Origin: RGIG4140 sp045638265
GTDB taxonomy: Bacteria; Pseudomonadota; Alphaproteobacteria; CAAHEQ01; UBA3637
Assembly: GCA_045638265.1 (NCBI GenBank)
Contig: JAZUBA010000051.1
Location: 48,331 to 112,330 of the forward strand
Length of the DNA stretch: 64,000 nt
Reading direction: 5' to 3'
In this document: one piece after another, positions 60,106 through 64,000 of the stretch
Numbering within the stretch: the first letter of the stretch is position 1
Layout of the letters: each line of letters begins with the position of its first letter
The notes under the pieces: generated by a model
Databases searched by the model: none
Seen by the model: the letters and a program-made list of their open reading frames with translations, nothing else
What the model was told of the DNA's origin: nothing
Position numbers and translations under genes: made by a program

Positions 60106-61905
60106 ATGACTGAAAATACAAATACAGAACACGTTGAAGAAAACGCACGTCGCCATATTGGTGGTACAAAATTTGTTGCAAATCCTGATTTGCCGGGCGG
60201 AACAGAATATTATGCTTTTGACATACCAGAAAAATACGAACGCCGTTTTCACGAAAAATTGGCATATATAGAAGCAATGACAGGATATCAAATTGCTTTT
60301 GAAGATAATAAAATTCAATTAAAACAAGGTGAAAACACCGTTAATCCAGATAGTTTAGATCGCAATATTCGTCGTGAATTAATCAGCGCTCAACGGATAT
60401 TAAACGAAAGCACGGTTGTTGCCCGACCAATGCCTGGTTTGTTTACGACTCATCCGCAAGTAATTGAAGCTGCTCGTATTGACGGATATAGTGAAGCATC
60501 TGAAGATGTTGCGGAAGAAGTATCTAACAGTAAACATTCATTAGAAGCTTTAACAGGTTATCAAGTTGTTATTGAAGATGATAACATTGTGTTAAAAGAC
60601 GGTGAACAAACGGTTGATTTAATGGTGTTAGATGCTGAAGCTCAAGCACATTTGGAAAATTTTGCCAATGCATCCAGAACATTAAATCGTATTAATGAAG
60701 AAGGTATGCTTTCTCTTGATGCAGGTATGGCAGGACAAATTAAAACCTATGAATTGCAAGAAGCTTGTAACGATATTTCAAAAGAAGCTTTAAAATCATT
60801 GGTTTACAACCAAGTTTATGTTGAAACAAAAGAAGGTTGCGATATTAAACAAATTGATGGTGCAATCAAAGTATTTAAAGGTGAAGAAGAAATCAATCCT
60901 GCAACATTTGATGCAGATACACAAGAAAAATTCTCTGCTTTTGTTAAATCTGCCGAACAAATTCAAGATTTATCAGCTCGTGAAAAATTCTTTGTAACAC
61001 CAGAACAAGTCGCTTCTATTAAAGAAACAGAAACAACTCGTGCAAAAGCAGATGTTGAAGCTGTTCGGGCAGCAACACCGCAAACTCGTACGGTAGAAAG
61101 AGATGTTCATAGATACAGCGAAGATGCATACAGACGTGCAACATCTCGTTTAACGGAAAGACGTTTCTTGGATGGTGATAAAATTGCAGGTGTCAGATTT
61201 AATCAAGCCAATCGTGAACAAGCTCTTGCCAATTTGCGTAAAATGGAAGAAGAAGGCTTGTTACCAATGGGTGTTGATGACAAAGGTCAGCCCAAAAGTA
61301 ATGCTGAAATTTACTTATACAAAATGGCACAAGCCGGTAAATTATATGGTACTGATACAACGATTATTGTCAGAGATGAAAATGGCAGAAGAAGTAGAAA
61401 AGAAGCTGTTGAAGCTTTGCATGGTAACCATAGAACAACCATTCAAACTTTAACGGGTTCTGATATCAGTAAAGCCTCTGAAGAAGATAAAAAAGCACTT
61501 GCTGATAGTGTGTTAGGTATTGAAAATTCAGTTGATATTTATGGTCGTGCTATCAAAGAAGTTCCAAATACACGTCGTAACAAATCCTACAAAGCTAACG
61601 CTGCAGCCGGTTATGAAAAAACAACGGTTACTGTAACAGAAACAGTTGCCCAAGAACAACAGGTAAAAGAAGAACCTGTAAAATCCGAGCCGGCAAAAGA
61701 AGAAGTTAAAGCTGAACCGGCAAAAGAAGAACAAAAAACAACAGATCTTCAATCTACACTCAAAGGTGCTGAAAACGAAACACCTGTTGAAGTAAAAGAA
61801 GAACCCAAAAAAGGTATGAAAAGCTTGTCAGGCTTTGATAAAGCAACTGACAGCCAACAAGCTGTTGATACAACAAAACAACATACAGGTGCTGAAAACG
61901 CTTAA
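60106..61905 (+). CDS. Protein with three related ~100-residue N-terminal units and a charged tail (599 aa)
   Basis: It opens MTENTNTEHVEENARRHIGG, similar to the start of the gene before it. Three units with the same order follow: AMTGYQIAFEDNKIQLKQGE, ALTGYQVVIEDDNIVLKDGE and SLVYNQVYVETKEGCDIKQI, each then having (T/E)(V/I)(N/D)... and a helix. A basic central part (about 335-480) contains NLRKMEEEGLLPMGVDDKGQ. The tail is a Lys/Glu/Pro repeat (EEPVKSEPAKEEVKAEPAKE). AAGGAATAAGAG precedes the ATG. No membrane segment. No family recognised. Co-transcription with the two previous genes suggests a complex. Confidence 0.7.
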   Translation: MTENTNTEHVEENARRHIGGTKFVANPDLPGGTEYYAFDIPEKYERRFHEKLAYIEAMTGYQIAFEDNKIQLKQGENTVNPDSLDRNIRRELISAQRILNESTVVARPMPGLFTTHPQVIEAARIDGYSEASEDVAEEVSNSKHSLEALTGYQVVIEDDNIVLKDGEQTVDLMVLDAEAQAHLENFANASRTLNRINEEGMLSLDAGMAGQIKTYELQEACNDISKEALKSLVYNQVYVETKEGCDIKQIDGAIKVFKGEEEINPATFDADTQEKFSAFVKSAEQIQDLSAREKFFVTPEQVASIKETETTRAKADVEAVRAATPQTRTVERDVHRYSEDAYRRATSRLTERRFLDGDKIAGVRFNQANREQALANLRKMEEEGLLPMGVDDKGQPKSNAEIYLYKMAQAGKLYGTDTTIIVRDENGRRSRKEAVEALHGNHRTTIQTLTGSDISKASEEDKKALADSVLGIENSVDIYGRAIKEVPNTRRNKSYKANAAAGYEKTTVTVTETVAQEQQVKEEPVKSEPAKEEVKAEPAKEEQKTTDLQSTLKGAENETPVEVKEEPKKGMKSLSGFDKATDSQQAVDTTKQHTGAENA

Positions 61906-61924
61906 TTTTAGCATCTAACGATAT

Positions 61925-61959
61925 AAAAAAGCCGTATCTGCATAGATACGGTTTTTTTA
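61925..61959 (+). terminator. Rho-independent terminator
   Basis: The stem CCGTATCT/AGATACGG has a GCAT loop and a T-run, ending the three-gene operon. Confidence 0.92.
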
Positions 61960-62042
61960 TTCATATAATCAAAATTAATACTTGTTATTATGTTTTAAAT
62001 AGGTTAATTATTAAAAATAAAAAATATTTTAGGAGTCAAGAT

Positions 62043-62693
62043 ATGGAAGAGATAGATGTTTTTAATGAAGATTTTACACCAGCGGATTTCAAATCGGCAA
62101 CGATAGATGTAATACATCAAAAAGGATTGTGGCATCAAACATTTGCCTGTTGGTTAATTAATCCAGATGAAAATACGATTTTTTTTCAATTGCGGGGACC
62201 TAAAAACAGAGTTGGTCCGAATACATTAGATGCTTCAGCAAGTGGACATTTATCAAGCGGAGAAAATCCTGAGGATGGTTTTCGGGAATTATATGAAGAA
62301 TTAGGAGTAAATATTGATATATCTGATAAGATTTATTTAGGCATTCATCGGAATATTGCTATTCAAGGATCCTATCTTAATCGGGAATTTTGTCATGTAT
62401 ATATGGCAAAAACTGCAATGAAAATAGATGATTTTGAGTTGCAAGCAGGCGAGGTGAGTGGTGTTTTTTCTTTGAATATTACAGAGGGTATACAATTATT
62501 TTCAAATAAAAAAATATCCGTGTTAATTGAAGGTAAAATATGGGATGGAGAGCAATATAAAGAAGAAAAAAGAGAAGTAACGCAACAAGATTTTTGTTTA
62601 TATCGGGATAGGATTGATATATCCGGTTATTATTTAAAGATTATGATAATGGCTGAGCGTTATATCCAAAACAAAGAACCATATCGGATATAG
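62043..62693 (+). CDS. Nudix-like hydrolase
   Basis: The protein has 216 aa. The Nudix box is recognisable as GHLSSGENPEDGFRELYEEL followed by GV. Between the first Glu and RE there are six residues rather than the seven of the consensus, a variant that should be checked. The region before it, RGPKNRVGPNTLDASASGHL, resembles isopentenyl-diphosphate-isomerase-like and YfcD-like Nudix proteins. Family enzymes hydrolyse nucleoside diphosphates linked to another group, or isomerise. AGGAG lies 8 nt upstream of the ATG. Monocistronic; the substrate is unknown. Confidence 0.82.
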   Translation: MEEIDVFNEDFTPADFKSATIDVIHQKGLWHQTFACWLINPDENTIFFQLRGPKNRVGPNTLDASASGHLSSGENPEDGFRELYEELGVNIDISDKIYLGIHRNIAIQGSYLNREFCHVYMAKTAMKIDDFELQAGEVSGVFSLNITEGIQLFSNKKISVLIEGKIWDGEQYKEEKREVTQQDFCLYRDRIDISGYYLKIMIMAERYIQNKEPYRI

Positions 62694-62925
62694 CTGTGTA
62701 GTGATATATTGAATTAAAAAAGATGCAATAAACTTATTATTTAGAGTGGTTTGTCAAAAAATGTTATAGATAGCAGTATTTATTTGATATAGTCATTCTA
62801 CGAATTGTTTTTTACAGAACATTAATTTGTTCATTTAAAAATAAAACCAGCAATTCTTACTTCTCGTCTTTGAACTATATTTAAACCTACTTCATTGCAA
62901 GTTCAACTCACATCATTCAATCAAT
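62694..62925. other. Intergenic AT-rich stretch
   Basis: I see no gene, repeat or clear promoter here. Confidence 0.4.
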
Positions 62926-62954
62926 AAAAAATGCCTCGATAAACGAGGCTTTTT
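62926..62954. terminator. Rho-independent terminator (either strand)
   Basis: GCCTCG/CGAGGC with a 5-nt loop, preceded by an A-run and followed by a T-run. Read on the minus strand it directly follows the tRNA-3'-end-like sequence, as in a normal tRNA gene. Confidence 0.85.
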
Positions 62955-63138
62955 AATGGTCGGAATGGCGGGAATATGTTGCCACTATTTTCTGATAACA
63001 CATTGTAATACCGATAATTTTATTTTTATTGCCTTTTGCTCCTGCATATTGGACCATTTTAAAAGACTCGTCAACTAAAAAGTTTAAAAAAGAATAAAAA
63101 GAAAGATCGTAAAGACAGACTTTAACCTGATTTAACAT
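62953..63138 (-). CDS. Short open frame of uncertain reality (61 aa)
   Basis: It reads MLNQVKVCLYDLSFYSFLNF ... MVQYAGAKGNKNKIIGITMC ... ATYSRHSDH. The composition looks protein-like, but no Shine-Dalgarno sequence precedes the ATG and no family is recognised. Its last codons coincide with the tRNA-3'-end-like sequence, so this could be the C-terminal remnant of a gene truncated at an attachment site. Confidence 0.3.
   Translation of the reverse strand: MLNQVKVCLYDLSFYSFLNFLVDESFKMVQYAGAKGNKNKIIGITMCYQKIVATYSRHSDH
62957..62974 (-). other. tRNA 3'-end-like fragment, possible attachment site
   Basis: On the minus strand it reads TTCCCGCCATTCCGACCA. This matches the T-stem end, acceptor strand, discriminator A and CCA of proline-type tRNAs, with a terminator just downstream. 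No T-loop, anticodon arm or 5' acceptor strand is found upstream, so only the 3' end is present. Such fragments mark att sites left by integration into tRNA genes. Confidence 0.4.
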
Positions 63139-63192
63139 CTACAAAAGTGTAAAATTGATATTATTTTGCTTGACGATTTTACATTTGTACGA
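63138..63192. promoter_or_regulatory. Inverted repeat upstream of the serine recombinase
   Basis: TACAAAAGTGTAAAAT and ATTTTACATTTGTA (allowing one offset base) face each other across ~20 bp. They lie 50-100 nt upstream of the recombinase. They could be a recombinase-binding or operator site. Confidence 0.4.
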
Positions 63193-63242
63193 CAGGATAA
63201 GGAAAAGTCTTAGAGTTTAACTTTACAATATGGAGTATGCAA

Positions 63243-63791
63243 ATGGATTTTGGATATAAACGAGTTTCTACATTAGACCAAATAACTGATAGACAGTTAG
63301 AAGGAATTAAAATTGATAGAGTCTTTGAGGATAAGTTATCTGGCAAAGACAGAAATAGACCTCAGTTAGAATTATTGCTTTCTATTATCAGGGATGGAGA
63401 TGTTATCCATGTTCACAGCATGGACAGGTTGGCAAGAAATACCAGAGACTTGTTAAATCTTGTTGAGGAAATCAATAGTAAGGGTTGTCAGGTTATCTTT
63501 CATACAGAGCACTTAACTTTTGAACCAAACAAAACAGACCCATACCAAGTTCTGATGATGACAATGCTGGGTGCAGTTGCTCAATTGGAAAGGTCTTTAC
63601 TTCTTCAAAGACAAAAAGAAGGTATTGCCATTGCAAAAACAAAAGGAAAATATAAAGGTGGTAAGAATAAGTTATCCTCTGAACAAGTTGAAGAGTTAAA
63701 AGAACTTTCTAAAACTAAATCCATCTCTGCTCTTGCCAAGCAATTTAATCTTAGCAGACCAACTGTCTATGGGTATTTAAAAGGTGTTTAG
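63243..63791 (+). CDS. Small serine recombinase (resolvase/invertase family)
   Basis: The protein has 182 aa from the ATG at 63243, 7 nt after GGAG; an ATG two codons upstream is too close to that box. It has GYKRVSTLDQ with the catalytic Ser, the conserved RPQLELLLSIIRDGD and HVHSMDRLARNTRDLLNLVE arginine motif, and LMMTMLGAVAQLERSLLLQR. The C-terminal HTH is SISALAKQFNLSRPTVYGYL. The length and layout are those of Tn3 resolvases and DNA invertases. It could resolve, invert or mobilise a segment. It is convergent with a second recombinase. Confidence 0.93.
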   Translation: MDFGYKRVSTLDQITDRQLEGIKIDRVFEDKLSGKDRNRPQLELLLSIIRDGDVIHVHSMDRLARNTRDLLNLVEEINSKGCQVIFHTEHLTFEPNKTDPYQVLMMTMLGAVAQLERSLLLQRQKEGIAIAKTKGKYKGGKNKLSSEQVEELKELSKTKSISALAKQFNLSRPTVYGYLKGV

Positions 63792-63792
63792 A

Positions 63793-64000
63793 TTACATAT
63801 TCTCATTGATGTATCTATGAAGTGTTGTCCAAGTGCATCCCATTAGTTTTGCAATTTGGGTTTTGGAAACTTGCCTATCTAATAGTTCTTTAATCTTATT
63901 GTGTTTCTTTTGTAGTTTTCTATAACTAAATCCATGAGGTCTGCCAAGATGTTTGCCCTCATTCTTAATTCTTTTTAATGATTCCTTTGTTCTTTGAGAA
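63793..64000 (-). CDS. Second serine recombinase, C-terminal part only
   Basis: The frame enters from the right edge and ends at 63793. It reads SQRTKESLKRIKNEGKHLGR, then PHGFSYRKLQKKHNKIKELL and an HTH VSKTQIAKLMGCTWTTLHRY before the end INENM. The (E/Q)RTK-x8-K/EGK-xLGRP element followed by a C-terminal HTH is typical of resolvase/invertase proteins. It is not a copy of the neighbouring recombinase: the HTH sequences differ. The catalytic domain lies outside the window. Confidence 0.75.
   Translation of the reverse strand, partial: SQRTKESLKRIKNEGKHLGRPHGFSYRKLQKKHNKIKELLDRQVSKTQIAKLMGCTWTTLHRYINENM

Noticed and set aside
62950..63050. Complete tRNA gene on the minus strand
   Set aside because: Only the last ~18 nt resemble a tRNA; no T-loop, anticodon stem or 5' acceptor strand complementary to the 3' end is found upstream.

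Overview
The window is AT-rich, gene-dense and bacterial. The Mla lipid-transport genes, two lipoproteins with lipoboxes and the YajC-SecD-SecF set point to a Gram-negative cell. The compact low-GC style, the cysteine-rich giant prepilin-like proteins and the ankyrin-like and papain-fold-like proteins suggest a host-associated (perhaps gut) alphaproteobacterium. That placement is inference; no rRNA or other phylogenetic marker is present.

Layout. 0-7.5 kb: a tandem-HTH regulator, a CbpA-type DnaJ protein, an APH/zeta-like kinase fusion, small envelope proteins, an encapsulin-cargo-type ferritin-like protein and an S24 repressor with a membrane partner. 7.6-20.9 kb: two divergent giant proteins (1292 and 3034 aa) with type IV prepilin N-termini and cysteine-rich, lectin-like and beta-helix-like ectodomains. 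21-27.3 kb: MutY, an unusual Clp/Hsp100 ATPase and a secreted protein on the minus strand, then LOG-mlaA-mlaC on the plus strand. 28.4-33.3 kb: four tandem paralogues built from ~36-residue mTERF-like helical repeats. 33.4-36.3 kb: a second divergent prepilin-like locus, one arm of which is a collapsed pseudogene. 36.4-46.8 kb: two paralogues with a permuted papain-like His...Cys signature, a GNAT enzyme, an M14-type deacylase, an acidic repeat protein, an ankyrin-like pair, an MFS transporter and an ADP-ribosylglycohydrolase. 46.9-51.8 kb: four DUF3137-like membrane proteins. 51.9-55.4 kb: yajC-secD-secF and dut. 55.7-61.9 kb: an operon of three large proteins of unknown function. 62-64 kb: a Nudix-like protein, then two convergent serine recombinases beside a tRNA-3'-end-like fragment, which looks like the edge of a mobile segment.

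How the parts connect. The two divergent prepilin loci share a promoter architecture: five copies of a 28-bp imperfect palindrome with a central GTAC-like core lie at 11573-11731 and 33773-34003. This indicates one regulator controlling a dispersed family of surface proteins. The pseudogene at 33389-33737 keeps the prepilin start and the tail of a lectin-like module also found four times in the 3034-aa protein, so these genes evolve by module exchange and deletion. The mTERF-like cluster lies directly upstream of the second locus. It has its own promoter and tightly coupled cistrons, and is the strongest candidate here for an undescribed system.
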